From Neoroseomonas terrae (GTDB lineage Bacteria > Pseudomonadota > Alphaproteobacteria > Acetobacterales > Acetobacteraceae), in contig NZ_JAAEDI010000013.1 of the NCBI RefSeq assembly GCF_018129025.1, forward strand, positions 1 through 64,000: a stretch of 64,000 bases of DNA. Direction: 5' to 3'. The notes below the pieces were generated by a model, which had not been told where the DNA came from, ran no database searches, and saw only the letters and a list, made by a program, of their open reading frames with translations. Below are positions 18,301 to 26,331 of this stretch, piece by piece (position 1 is the first letter of the stretch; every line of letters begins with the position of its first letter). The position numbers and the translations under genes were made by a program.

Positions 18301-19717
18301 ACAGCGTGTCCCAGCCGTCTCCCCCGTCCAGCGTGTCGCTGCCCGCACCGCCGATCAGCACGTCGGCCAGATCACCGCCGGACAGCGTATCGTCGCCGGT
18401 GCCGCCCTCCAGCCAATCCACGCCATCGCCGCCCGACAGGCTGTCGTCGCCCGCCTCGCCACGGAACAGGTCGTCGGTGGCGCCGCGGCCGGCCATCACG
18501 TCGTCGCCATCGCCGCCGAACAGCGCGCCGAACCCGGTCGCGAAGTCCGAGGGGTCGAGCACCTCCGTGGCATCGCCCGCCGGTACCGCGACGCGGATCA
18601 GCAGGTCCGCCGCGCCGAAGCGCCCGTCATCGTCGAGGTCGGCCCAGATCTCGAACCGCCAGGCCTCCCCCTCCACGCGCCGCCACAGCACATCGACCAT
18701 GCCGTCGCCGACCAGCGCGGGGTCGAGCTGGAGGCCGGATTCCGCATAGCCCTCGAAGGCGAAGTCGGCCGGTGCGACGTGGAAGGCGATGATGCGCCAG
18801 ACCGTCCAGGCGCCGGGTAGCAGGATGAGGTCGCCCCCGGGCACGCCGGCGCCCTCGAAATCCACGATCAGGTCGGGCGCGTCCGGCGGGCTCTGCGGCG
18901 CATCGATGCGGTCGAAGAGGAAGAGGTCGTCGCCCGCCCCGCCGATCAGCCGGTCGGTGCCCGCACCACCCTCGATCGTGTCGTCCCCGCCGCCACCGGC
19001 CAGCGTGTCGTCCCCTGCTCCACCGAGGATGATGTCCGCCAGAAGCCCGCCCAGGAGGGAATCGGCCCCGGCACCGCCGAGCAGCGCGACGGAAGCGCCG
19101 ACGACCGCCCGGGCATCGACCTGGGCCGAGGACCCGCCGCCCTGCGCGGAGGCATCGATGGTGAACAGCATCCCGGGATCGGGCGTCGCGGTCGTCGCCG
19201 TGGCGTCGTCCAGCGTCAGCGCGATGGTGCCGTCCCGCAGCTCGATCACCTCGATGCCGGTGACGGTCGTCGCCGTGAGCGCGACGCTGAGCGTGCCCGA
19301 CAGCGCCAGGCGATCCGCCGTGCCGGCGCCGCCATCCAGCGCATCGTCCGAACCGAGCGCACTACCGGCCTCGATGTAGTCATCCCCGGCACCGGCCGAG
19401 ATGGTGTCGGCGCCGCCACGGTCCGCGCCGAACCAGTCGCTTCCCGCCGTGCCGTTGCGGCGGCTGTTGGCGGGGCTGTCGAAGGAGACCAGGCTGCCGT
19501 CCTGGAAGACCAGGTTGGAGGCCTGCAACCCGGCCCCGCCAACGCCGGTGTTCAGCAGGCGCAGCACCTGCCCGCCCGACGCCACCAGCAGGTCGCTGCC
19601 GCTGACGGAAAAGCGCAGCGACGCGGCGCCGATCGCCGGCCCGAAGACGAGCTGGTCCTGCGACGGCACGAAGTGCAGGCTGGCGCCTGGCAGGTCGGCG
19701 AAGGCGTAGGTCGTCAT
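15392..19717 (-). CDS. Large RTX calcium-binding repeat protein, probable type I secretion substrate
   Basis: 1441 residues. Well over 40 nonapeptide repeats of the GGxGxDxLx type occur in about ten blocks, which should form calcium-bound beta-rolls outside the cell. There is no N-terminal signal peptide. The C-terminus (EDRIMLQGFG... ending DDFVFLA) looks like a type I secretion signal. Two non-repeat modules interrupt the array. Each contains an EF-hand/dockerin-like loop, DLDDDGRFGAADLLIRV and DLNQDLILDADDAVIRI. A third non-repeat segment is at residues ~130-205. No enzyme domain is recognisable, so an adhesin, S-layer or surface structural role is the best guess. No ABC transporter, membrane fusion protein or TolC gene is nearby. 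Confidence 0.88.
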   Translation of the reverse strand: MTTYAFADLPGASLHFVPSQDQLVFGPAIGAASLRFSVSGSDLLVASGGQVLRLLNTGVGGAGLQASNLVFQDGSLVSFDSPANSRRNGTAGSDWFGADRGGADTISAGAGDDYIEAGSALGSDDALDGGAGTADRLALSGTLSVALTATTVTGIEVIELRDGTIALTLDDATATTATPDPGMLFTIDASAQGGGSSAQVDARAVVGASVALLGGAGADSLLGGLLADIILGGAGDDTLAGGGGDDTIEGGAGTDRLIGGAGDDLFLFDRIDAPQSPPDAPDLIVDFEGAGVPGGDLILLPGAWTVWRIIAFHVAPADFAFEGYAESGLQLDPALVGDGMVDVLWRRVEGEAWRFEIWADLDDDGRFGAADLLIRVAVPAGDATEVLDPSDFATGFGALFGGDGDDVMAGRGATDDLFRGEAGDDSLSGGDGVDWLEGGTGDDTLSGGDLADVLIGGAGSDTLDGGDGWDTLFAADPYAPETEAADDRNLLAGGAGPDALFGGIGLDTLLGGDGDDLLWGDEGADSLSGGAGDDVAYGGAGADTLEGGDGDDLLVGGPGGGLLTGGAGADLFVIDLSAPGLEEAAGSAPDTITDFDAAAGDLISLGLIDGLVTGAQGLAPLVWRGAAAARQLAAGPGFGLSLPGDGIGPGYYQAFWIPALSGDSAAGGWFVVDLNQDLILDADDAVIRIDAGVLSAEAFAAGTFRVAVGTAGADTLGAAPDGQEVFGLAGDDRLLGGAGPDRLLGGNGADTLIGGGGGDQLWGGAGNDWLDGGEGDDEIFVEGPGTEEADGLFARNTVHGGAGADSLWGSDGRDSLDGGEGADRLYGGVGADTLRGGAGDDTIAGGDGADLITGGPGADSIDAGSGDDTVDYDPADPYADGGEDFDTLVLTIGASVDLGSPVDQVAGGGITLGFEAVDASGATGAVTLIGGAGRNRLVGGAHADRLEGREGDDTLEGGAGADTLDGGSGNDLLLPGAGRNLVIGGEGRDTLSYATATARVSVSLAGNGSSSTGDTLSGIEGVIGSPYADTLNGSVAADWFDGAAGFDRIAGYGADDTLIGGAGFNTLYGGAGNDLLVGGPSADVLDGGAGDDIIIAGGGKDSLWGGAGNDRFEITLSNQVVFEAAGGGDDTVYSTTSYYLRLNIEWFILAPGSGNRFAIGTGGHERLIGNEGDNLLVGRDGNDTLWGGGGADRLQGRAGDDMIFGEDGDDIVFGGTGNDTINGGAGRDQLNGDAGNDTLHGGADAATDILRGGAGDDWLDGGPGYDLMYGGLGNDTYVVSQSDDAVIELAGQGWDRVIALGTGAFTLPANVEELILDGMTVGIGNTASNRIAGSDRAETLFGRAGNDTLDGGGGNDILFGEAGRDTFVFKPGSGLDAVADFTPGEDRIMLQGFGFASFAAVMAATRDGANGAIIDLRPGDSVQLAGVSKAALTADDFVFLA

Positions 19718-19804
19718 CGCATCCTGCGATCTCGGGAACCGCAGAAATGCCCGGACAGGCCTCAGTGACCGGTTAACGCGCGCGCCAGGTGCCGCCGGGG
19801 CGGA

Positions 19805-20311
19805 TCAGTCCAGGCGCACCGTTGCGGCGATGGCGAGGATCGTCTCCACCGTCCGCCCGACCGGTTGGCGGGTGTCGATCTCCGCCTGCGCGGCGGCGCG
19901 CAGCCGCGGCTCGACAGCCTCGATGAGTCGCGCGACCGCCGCGCGTTCCGCCCCGCTCTGCCCGTAGCCATCGCCCGACCGCGCCGCCAGCCGTTCCATG
20001 ATCGTGTCCGGCGGGGCCGACAGCAGGACGATCAGGTCGATCAGCTCGAAGGCTCCGCCCATGTTCTCCGCGCAGCCGCTGACGAACAGATCGGCCCCGG
20101 CATGCTGCGACAGCAGGGCGCGGACACGGTCCATCCGCCACACCCAGTCCCGCCCGGGGCGTGGCGTCAGCATGTCCTCGGCGGGAGCCTCGACCCAATG
20201 CGACCAGGCAGGCGCATCGAGATCGATGGCGCGATGCCCCAGGCGCGCCAATTCCTCGACGACAGCCGACTTGCCGGTGCCCGACATGCCGGTGATGAGA
20301 ATGCGCGCCAT
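19805..20311 (-). CDS. P-loop ATP-binding protein, small kinase type
   Basis: 168 residues. It begins MARILITGMSGTGKSAVVEEL, with a Walker A loop GMSGTGKS at residues 8-15. RAIDLDAPAW follows, then a hydrophobic strand ELIDLIVLLSAP and an RL-rich helical C-terminus. The architecture resembles shikimate kinase or adenylate-kinase-like small-molecule kinases, but the substrate residues do not identify one family. An earlier in-frame ATG would add 34 residues without similarity. It is divergent from the metallo-beta-lactamase gene. Confidence 0.75.
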   Translation of the reverse strand: MARILITGMSGTGKSAVVEELARLGHRAIDLDAPAWSHWVEAPAEDMLTPRPGRDWVWRMDRVRALLSQHAGADLFVSGCAENMGGAFELIDLIVLLSAPPDTIMERLAARSGDGYGQSGAERAAVARLIEAVEPRLRAAAQAEIDTRQPVGRTVETILAIAATVRLD

Positions 20312-20433
20312 CCGGGCCTCTTTCTCCGCCGCGACCGTTCGCCCCTGGCCTTGTCGATCCCCGGCCGAGGCTCCACCCTGCCGCCCGGCCGGGCGCGGTG
20401 CCTGCCAGCCCACCTCGCCGGAAGCCTCGCCCC

Positions 20434-21078
20434 ATGCTGCAAGCCGCCATCCTGCCCGTCACCCCCTTCCAGCAGAACTGCACGCTGATCTGGGATGACG
20501 AGACGAAGGAAGGCGTGGTGATCGACCCCGGCGGCGATGCCGACCGCATCCAGGAGGCGATCCAGCAGGCCGGCATCAGCGTGCAGCGCATCCTGCTGAC
20601 GCACGGCCATCTCGACCATGCGGGCGCTGCCGCGGAACTCGCCGCGGCGCTTGGCGTGCCGATCGAGGGGCCGCACCGCGCCGACGCCTTCCTGCTGGAT
20701 GGCCTGCCGGCGCAGGGCGCGAAGTACGGCATGGACTGCAAGCCGGTCACACCCGACCGTTGGCTGGAGGAAGGCGAGACCGTCGAGATCGCCGGTCACG
20801 ACTTCGCCGTGCTGCATTGCCCCGGGCATACACCGGGGCATGTCGTGTTCGTCAGTACCGCCCTCGGCTTTGCGCAGGTGGGCGATGTGCTGTTCCAGGG
20901 CTCGGTCGGCCGGACGGATTTCCCCTATGGCGACCATCAGGCACTGATTTCCGCGATCCGCACCAAGCTGTTCCCGCTCGGCGACGACATCCAGTTCATC
21001 TGTGGCCATGGGCCGGGCTCGACCTTCGGCACCGAGCGGCGCACCAATCCCTATGCCGGCGAGGGAGCCCCGGAATGA
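20434..21078 (+). CDS. MBL-fold metallohydrolase, YcbL/glyoxalase II type
   Basis: 214 residues, starting MLQAAILPVTPFQQNCTLIW like E. coli YcbL. The metal motif THGHLDH (HxHxDH) is at residues ~53-59. The further ligands are HCPGHTPGH, GDVLFQGSVGRTDFP and a late CGHGP. YcbL-type enzymes hydrolyse S-lactoylglutathione or related thioesters in the cytoplasm. Length and motif order fit the family. The stop overlaps the start of the next gene by 4 bases (ATGA). Confidence 0.9.
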   Translation: MLQAAILPVTPFQQNCTLIWDDETKEGVVIDPGGDADRIQEAIQQAGISVQRILLTHGHLDHAGAAAELAAALGVPIEGPHRADAFLLDGLPAQGAKYGMDCKPVTPDRWLEEGETVEIAGHDFAVLHCPGHTPGHVVFVSTALGFAQVGDVLFQGSVGRTDFPYGDHQALISAIRTKLFPLGDDIQFICGHGPGSTFGTERRTNPYAGEGAPE

Positions 21079-22310
21079 GCATCATCCAGGCCGAGATCCC
21101 CGCCATCCCGGCCACGCGGCCGGAGGCGGTCGGCATGTCCTCCGCCCGGCTCGCCCGCATCCGGCCGGCGCTGGATCGCGAAGTCGCGGAAGGCCGCTTC
21201 CCCGGCGGCGTCGTCGGCATCGCGCGTGACGGCAAGCTCGTGCATCTCGAAGCCGTCGGCTTCCTCGATGCGGAGGCGAAGACTCCGATGCGGCCCGATG
21301 CGCTCTTCGCCATCGCCTCGATGACGAAGCCGGTCTGCGGCGTGGCGGCGCTGTCGCTCGTCGAGGAAGGGCGCCTGCTGCTGTCCGATCCGGTCGGCGC
21401 CTATCTGCCCCCGCTGATGACGATGCAGGTAGCGATGCCGACGCCCGGGATGCTGTCGGGCGACGGCCCGATCGAGACCGAGGCCCAGCGCCGGCCGATG
21501 ACGGTGCAGGATGCCGCGCGCCACACCACGGGCTTCGTCTATGGCGGCTTCGGCGGCACGGCGGTGCACAAGGCGCATCCGGGCACCTCGCTGACCGTCG
21601 CGAACGAGTTCGACGCGGAGGGGCTGGCGAAGGCGCTGGGCGCGACGCCGCTGCGTCATCATCCGGGCGAGGCCTGGGAGTACGGTTTTTCGACCGACGT
21701 GCTCGGGCTGGTCGCGCAGGCGGCGGGCGGGGCATCCCTCGGCACACTGATGCGGGAGAGGATCTTCGCGCCGCTCGGCATGGCGGAGACAGGCTACGTC
21801 CTGCCGCAGGGTGGGGCCGAACGCTTCGCGAAGGCGCTGCCGGCCTGCCCGCTGACCGGCAAGCCGCAATCCGTGACGGCGGCGACGACCGCCCCGCGGA
21901 TCGAGGTCGGCGGCGCGGGCCTGATCTCGACCGTCTCCGACTATCTGCGCTTCGCGGAGATGCTGCGCGCGGGCGGCTCGCTCGGCGGCGCCCGCGTGCT
22001 TTCCCCGGCGACGGTGCGCTGGATGGGTTCCGACCACCTGCAGGGGATCGAGGGCGGCCCGGACCGCATGGATCCCGGGCTGAAGGGCTACGGCTTCGGG
22101 TTGACGGTCGCGGTGCGGAAGAACCCCGGTGGCTCCGCGTTCATGGGCGCGCCCGGCGCCTTCGGCTGGTCCGGCGTGTTTGGCACCTATTTCTGGGTGG
22201 ACCCGGCCGAGCGCCTGGCTGTGGTGCTGATGGCCCACGCCCCGGGCGAGATGCGGCTGCGCTATCGCCGGCTGATCAACATGCTGGCGTACCAGGCGAT
22301 CGAGAACTGA
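21075..22310 (+). CDS. Serine hydrolase, beta-lactamase (class C / PBP4*-like) family
   Basis: 411 residues without an obvious signal peptide. The SxxK motif is IASMTKPVCG at about residue 82. A likely YxN/YSx equivalent is EYGFSTDVLG at about residue 203, and late Gly/His motifs also occur. The closest functional groups are esterases and D-aminopeptidases such as EstB, not true resistance enzymes. The ATG overlaps the previous stop (ATGA), so it is coupled to the YcbL-like hydrolase. The substrate is unknown. Confidence 0.88.
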   Translation: MSIIQAEIPAIPATRPEAVGMSSARLARIRPALDREVAEGRFPGGVVGIARDGKLVHLEAVGFLDAEAKTPMRPDALFAIASMTKPVCGVAALSLVEEGRLLLSDPVGAYLPPLMTMQVAMPTPGMLSGDGPIETEAQRRPMTVQDAARHTTGFVYGGFGGTAVHKAHPGTSLTVANEFDAEGLAKALGATPLRHHPGEAWEYGFSTDVLGLVAQAAGGASLGTLMRERIFAPLGMAETGYVLPQGGAERFAKALPACPLTGKPQSVTAATTAPRIEVGGAGLISTVSDYLRFAEMLRAGGSLGGARVLSPATVRWMGSDHLQGIEGGPDRMDPGLKGYGFGLTVAVRKNPGGSAFMGAPGAFGWSGVFGTYFWVDPAERLAVVLMAHAPGEMRLRYRRLINMLAYQAIEN

Positions 22311-22367
22311 GCTTGGCCCGCACGGTTTCGTGTATGGTCGGGCCGCCATCCTGACGGACCCGCCGCG

Positions 22368-22895
22368 ATGAACGTGCTGCTCGGCTTCCTGCCCTTCGTC
22401 GCCTTCGGCGTGCTGAGCGGGCCGCTCGGCACGATCCCCGCGCTGTTCGCGGGCGCCGCGGTGGCGGCGGTGTTGGTGCTGCGCGGCCAGCGGGCGGGGG
22501 CGGCCCCCAAGATCCTGGAAGTCGGCACGCTGGCGCTGTTCGTCGTGCTGGGGCTGGCGGCCCTGCTGCTGAGGCTGGACCTGCCGCTGATGGCGGTGCG
22601 GCTCTGTGTCGATCTGGGGCTTCTCGCCATCATCCTGACCTCGCTCGCGATCCGCCGCCCGTTCACCATCCAGTACGCGAAGGAGGAAGTGCCGGCGACG
22701 TACTGGGACAGCCCGCAATTCCTTCATGTGAACATGGTGATCAGCGCCGGCTGGGCGGTGGCGATCTTGGTGATGGTCCTCGCTGAATCCGCAGTGCTGC
22801 TGGGCATGATTCCGCAGCACGCCGCGACACTCGTCATCGTCGGGGCGCTGGTCGGCGCGGTGCTGTTCACGAAGCGGCGTGCCGCGGCGGCGTGA
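22368..22895 (+). CDS. Multi-pass membrane protein of unknown function
   Basis: 175 residues with five or six predicted membrane helices. The central loop RRPFTIQYAKEEVPATYWDSPQF is conserved in uncharacterised alphaproteobacterial membrane proteins (from memory). No catalytic motif is seen. It lies 57 bases after the serine hydrolase on the same strand, so it may share its transcript. It faces the 2OG dioxygenase gene tail-to-tail across a double repeat. Confidence 0.75.
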   Translation: MNVLLGFLPFVAFGVLSGPLGTIPALFAGAAVAAVLVLRGQRAGAAPKILEVGTLALFVVLGLAALLLRLDLPLMAVRLCVDLGLLAIILTSLAIRRPFTIQYAKEEVPATYWDSPQFLHVNMVISAGWAVAILVMVLAESAVLLGMIPQHAATLVIVGALVGAVLFTKRRAAAA

Positions 22896-22921
22896 CGGCG
22901 CCGATGCCTGGACTGTTGCTG

Positions 22922-23147
22922 TTGGAGGGGCTTTGCCCCTCCAAGCCACCCCAGCAAAGGCCGAAAGGCCTTTGCAAACCTCCACTTGGCGCCGGGCACC
23001 ACTGGTAGAATGCGTGCCGCGACCCGCTCTTGCGCACGAAGCGCGCGCGGAGGGGACGGCAAGCCCGCCATGCCCGCCACCAACCGATTGCGGTCCAGGG
23101 GGTCCTACCCCTTGGCGGGGGTGGTTCGGAGGGGCGGCGCCCCTCCG
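22922..23147. repeat. Composite palindromic repeat, copy 3 (A half plus B half)
   Basis: It fills the gap between convergent genes. Left half: outer hairpin TTGGAGGGGC pairs with GCCCCTCCAA; inner GCAAAGGCC pairs with GGCCTTTGC around GAAA (22954-22975). Right half in opposite orientation: a CCAGGGGGT-type hairpin at about 23096, then an outer GGAGGGGC/GCCCCTCC hairpin ending 13 bases before the dioxygenase stop. Confidence 0.85.
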
Positions 23148-23159
23148 ACGGCGGCGTCG

Positions 23160-23864
23160 TCACGCCGCGTCGTGGAAGATGATCCCGAGCGTGTGCCGCC
23201 GCCCGCTCCGCAACCGGCTGACGCCGTGGCGGAGATTGACGCGATAGGTGCCGCGCGTGCCCTGCACGGGGCGGTTATGCACGGCGAAGATCACGCCCTC
23301 CCCCTGCGCCAGCGGCACCACCTCGGCGCGGGACTGCATGCGCGGGCGCTGTTCGGTCAGCACGAACTCGCCGCCGGTGAAGTCGCTGCCCGGCTTCGAC
23401 AGCAGCATCGCCACCTGCAACGGGAAGACGTGCTCGCCATACAGGTCCTGATGCAGGCAGTTGTAGTCGCCGGTGCCGTAGCGCAGCAGCAGCGGGGTCG
23501 GGCGGGTCTGCCCGGCCTTGTGGCAGCGCGCGAGGAAATCCGCGTGGCGCGCGGGGAAGCGCGGGGCGAGGTCCATCGCCTCGTTCCAGCGGTTGGCCAC
23601 CGGCGCGAGATGCGGCCAGAGGCCCTCACGCAGTGCCGTCACGACATCGGGCAGCGGGTGCGCGAAATACTTGTACTCGCCGCGGCCGAAGCCGTGCCGG
23701 GCCATGATGATGTGGCTGCGGAAGCCATCCTCCGCGTCATACAGCCCGGCGACCGCGGCGCAGGTCTCCGTATCCAGCAGCGGGCCGGTCGTCGCGCAGC
23801 CGAAGGCGTCGAGCTCCGCGCCGATGCGCGCCCAGTCGAGCGCGGCGATGCGATCGGCGATCAT
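23160..23864 (-). CDS. 2OG-Fe(II) dioxygenase coupled to a DNA alkyltransferase
   Basis: 234 residues, with the start at ATG 23864 overlapping the MGMT stop (ATGA). The Fe(II) ligands are HQDLYG (HxD, about residue 143) and the distal His in VNLRHGVSRL. SGRRHTLG supplies the arginine for 2-oxoglutarate. FTGGEFVLTEQRPR and GVIFAVHNRPVQGTRG are typical of the prolyl-hydroxylase-like branch rather than classical AlkB. Enzymes of this superfamily hydroxylate proteins or oxidise alkyl groups on nucleic acids. Given its partner, an alkylation-repair role is likely but unproven. Confidence 0.85.
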   Translation of the reverse strand: MIADRIAALDWARIGAELDAFGCATTGPLLDTETCAAVAGLYDAEDGFRSHIIMARHGFGRGEYKYFAHPLPDVVTALREGLWPHLAPVANRWNEAMDLAPRFPARHADFLARCHKAGQTRPTPLLLRYGTGDYNCLHQDLYGEHVFPLQVAMLLSKPGSDFTGGEFVLTEQRPRMQSRAEVVPLAQGEGVIFAVHNRPVQGTRGTYRVNLRHGVSRLRSGRRHTLGIIFHDAA

Positions 23865-24142
23865 GCCGCAGCTTCGCGCATCAGCAGAGCGCGCTTGCGC
23901 TCGGCACCCCAGCGCCAGCCGCCCGTGCCGCCATCGGCGGGGACGACGCGGTGGCAGGGCACCAGCAGCGCCACGGGGTTGGCCGCGCAGGCGCGCGCCA
24001 CCGCCCGCGCCGCGCCGGGATGGCCGATCCGCGCGGCGAGCGCGCCATAGGTCTCGGTGCGGCCTGGCGGGATGTCCCGCAGCGCGGCCCAGACGCGGCG
24101 CTGGAACGGGGTGCCGCGCAGGTCGAGGGGAAGGCTGGTCAT
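23861..24142 (-). CDS. Minimal methylated-DNA--protein-cysteine methyltransferase
   Basis: 93 residues containing only the C-terminal DNA-binding and active-site domain of O6-alkylguanine-DNA alkyltransferase. It starts at TPFQRRVWAALRDIPPGRTETYGALAARIG. The active site PCHRVV keeps the acceptor Cys, unlike the Trp-bearing ATL proteins. The usual N-terminal domain (~80 residues) is missing. The product is expected to remove O6-methyl groups from guanine by a suicide reaction. It is the first gene of a two-gene operon with a 2OG dioxygenase. Confidence 0.9.
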   Translation of the reverse strand: MTSLPLDLRGTPFQRRVWAALRDIPPGRTETYGALAARIGHPGAARAVARACAANPVALLVPCHRVVPADGGTGGWRWGAERKRALLMREAAA

Positions 24143-24270
24143 GGTCTCTGTCTCCTTTGCTTGTCCCGCCCTTCATGCCCGGAACGCCGGCGCGCCGCCT
24201 TCCGTGTGTTGCGCCCGTCCGCGATCGGCGCGCACGCTCCCGGCCTCGTATCCGAGGGAGGAAAAACCGC

Positions 24271-24603
24271 ATGATGATCGTCCAGATCAACTACACCCGC
24301 CCGGAGATGCCCAAGGCGGAGTGGGAAGCGCGCTACACCGATGACCGCGCAAAGCAGTTCCTCGCCGTGCCCGGCCTGCAATGGAAGATCTGGCTGGATG
24401 GCGAGGCCGACCGCCGCGCCGGCGGGATCTACCTGTTCGACAGCGGCGCCAATGCCGAGGCCTACATGAACGGCCCGATCGTCGCCCGCATGAAGGCGAA
24501 CCCGGAGATCACCGACCTGCAGATCCGGATGTTCGACGTGCGCGAGCGGATGACGGCGATCACGAATGGCCCGGTGCCTGGCCTGGCGATGGCAGCGGAA
24601 TAG
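24271..24603 (+). CDS. YdhR-family monooxygenase-like protein
   Basis: 110 residues. It begins MMIVQINYTRPEMPKAEWEA and contains FLAVPGLQWKIWL and GGIYLFDSGANAEAYMNGP. Length and motifs fit the YdhR family, a dimeric alpha/beta-barrel related to antibiotic-biosynthesis monooxygenases; the function is poorly known. The Shine-Dalgarno GAGGGAGGAA is 8 bases upstream of tandem ATGs at 24271 and 24274. It is divergent from the MGMT operon. A strong hairpin follows. Confidence 0.88.
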   Translation: MMIVQINYTRPEMPKAEWEARYTDDRAKQFLAVPGLQWKIWLDGEADRRAGGIYLFDSGANAEAYMNGPIVARMKANPEITDLQIRMFDVRERMTAITNGPVPGLAMAAE

Positions 24604-24618
24604 GGCGTGACTGCCGGC

Positions 24619-24645
24619 GGTGACGCGCCGATGGCGCGCGTCACC
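24619..24645. terminator. Bidirectional hairpin between convergent genes
   Basis: GGTGACGCGC pairs perfectly with GCGCGTCACC around a 7-base loop. It lies between the YdhR-like gene and the convergent DUF4166 gene. There is no T-run. Confidence 0.5.
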
Positions 24646-24684
24646 CTCTCGGCTCGCCAGCGTGGCGCCTGGGCTGCGGAGGGT

Positions 24685-26331
24685 TCAGGCGACAGGTGAG
24701 AGCCAGCCGCGGTAGCGCGTCAGCCGACCCAGCAGCGGCACCGCGATCGGCACGTCGAAGGCGAAGCGGCCCTCGGCGTCTGGATACTCGCGCGCAGCGC
24801 TGATCGGGGCGAGGAAGCGCGGCAGGCGAAGGCCGAAGGCCCGCGCGCCGGTCGTTTCCAGCACGAGCCCGTCCGCGCTGCGGCGCAGCGCGAGCAGCCC
24901 GGTCAGTGGGCCGAACCGCTCTTCGATGCCGCCCTTGCCATCCGCGCGCAGCACCGACCGCATGGTGCGGCCGGGCCAGTGCCGTTCCCAGGCTTCCGTC
25001 CCGTCCGGCGCGGCGCGCATCTCGACGCGCAGCGGCGCCTCCGCCGTCGCGGCCGGCAGGCCGAACAGCCGCGCCGCCAAGGCCCCGAGGGGATTGGCCG
25101 CACCCTCCGCCGAGCCCCGGCCTTCCAGCGCCAGGAAGGGCGCCACGGCATGGCCAGCGACGATCGCCGCCGGCAACGTCCCCTCCCCCAACAGGCGCGC
25201 GAACAGCGGCGCCGGGAAGTCCATGGCGTCGATGCGCGTGGTGATGCGGTGCGCGGCGAAGGTCTCGGCGATGCGGTCGTAGTCGAGGATGCCGACGCAT
25301 GGCGCCGCACCGCGGAAGGCCAGGCTGCCATCCGCGAGGCCCCGCAGCGCGGCGAGCGCCGGCAGGGTCGGCACGAAAGGCCCGTCCCCTTCCTCGGCAA
25401 CCAGCGTCCAGCAGCGACGGCGCAGCACGCCATCCGCTTCCTCGGCGACGACCGATACCTCCATGCCGCCGCGATCCGTGCCGAAGGGTGCGAGCAGCCG
25501 CGCCAGCCCATGCAGTGGCCGCGTGAGCGGCAGCAGCGACCGCAGCAGCCCGGCCTCCACCAGCCACGACAGCGCCGCCAGCCCCTGATGCATCACGCCG
25601 AGTTCCAGCCCCGCGCGGAACAGCGCATCCGCACGCGGCGCGTAGCGGGTGACGAGCAGATCGAGATCCGGCGTCTCGCACAGCGACAGGCGGCGGCGGC
25701 CGAGACCCGCGATGGTGCGGCGATCGGACAGGCCCCAGCCGGGCGCCGTCGTCCAGCGGCCCCCGCGGAAGACGCGGATGGGCTGGCCGGCGCGGGACAG
25801 GATGGCGCGCATCACCGCCTCCCCGCGCGGCGCGCGATTGCCGGGGGAGATGGCGACGTCGATCATGTGGATCGCCCGCGCGCCGGCGGTGATGACGTCC
25901 AGCACGGCGTGCGACAAGGCGGGTGTGGAACTGGCGCCAGCCAGCACCGCAACGCCGGCCTGCCGTGCCGCCCCGTCCAGCGCGCCGATGCCGGCGACCC
26001 AGTCGCGCGCATCCGCAAGGTCCACCCAATGCAGCCCGGCCTCGATCGCCGCGCGTGCGGGTTCCGGTGGACGGTCCTGGAACGGGCCCGAGGCATCGGC
26101 GACGGCGATCAGCGCGGGATGTTCCGCCGCCAGCGCGCGCAGCCGCGCCGCATCCAGCCCGGCGCGATCCATCGGCAGCGGCGTCAGCAGCGGGCCGAGC
26201 CGTGCGGCCAGCGCACGCAGCGGCGCCTCCCGCCGCGCGGCGGCCAGCACGGCGATGCCCGACCGGACCAACCCCTCGGCAAGCCTTTCGCCGAAGGCGC
26301 CCGTCGCGCCCAGCAGCAGGACGGTCTTCAT
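24685..26331 (-). CDS. Saccharopine dehydrogenase-like NAD(P)-binding protein with C-terminal DUF4166
   Basis: 548 residues. The N-terminal Rossmann fold, MKTVLLLGATGAFGERLAEGL, resembles saccharopine dehydrogenase-like reductases (residues 1-~370). The C-terminal ~170 residues match DUF4166: WERHWPGRTMRSVLR, GIEERFGPLTGLLAL and LPRFLAPISAAREYPD. Its reaction is unknown; it could be a membrane-lipid or quinone-linked reductase. Its start overlaps the stop of the flavin monooxygenase by 4 bases (ATGA), so it is the last gene of a coupled set. Confidence 0.85.
   Translation of the reverse strand: MKTVLLLGATGAFGERLAEGLVRSGIAVLAAARREAPLRALAARLGPLLTPLPMDRAGLDAARLRALAAEHPALIAVADASGPFQDRPPEPARAAIEAGLHWVDLADARDWVAGIGALDGAARQAGVAVLAGASSTPALSHAVLDVITAGARAIHMIDVAISPGNRAPRGEAVMRAILSRAGQPIRVFRGGRWTTAPGWGLSDRRTIAGLGRRRLSLCETPDLDLLVTRYAPRADALFRAGLELGVMHQGLAALSWLVEAGLLRSLLPLTRPLHGLARLLAPFGTDRGGMEVSVVAEEADGVLRRRCWTLVAEEGDGPFVPTLPALAALRGLADGSLAFRGAAPCVGILDYDRIAETFAAHRITTRIDAMDFPAPLFARLLGEGTLPAAIVAGHAVAPFLALEGRGSAEGAANPLGALAARLFGLPAATAEAPLRVEMRAAPDGTEAWERHWPGRTMRSVLRADGKGGIEERFGPLTGLLALRRSADGLVLETTGARAFGLRLPRFLAPISAAREYPDAEGRFAFDVPIAVPLLGRLTRYRGWLSPVA

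Noticed and set aside
22922..23147. Repeat element considered as a CRISPR array or insertion sequence
   Set aside because: There is no regular direct-repeat/spacer pattern, no transposase frame and no target-site duplication visible. Inverted hairpin halves fit a composite palindromic element better.
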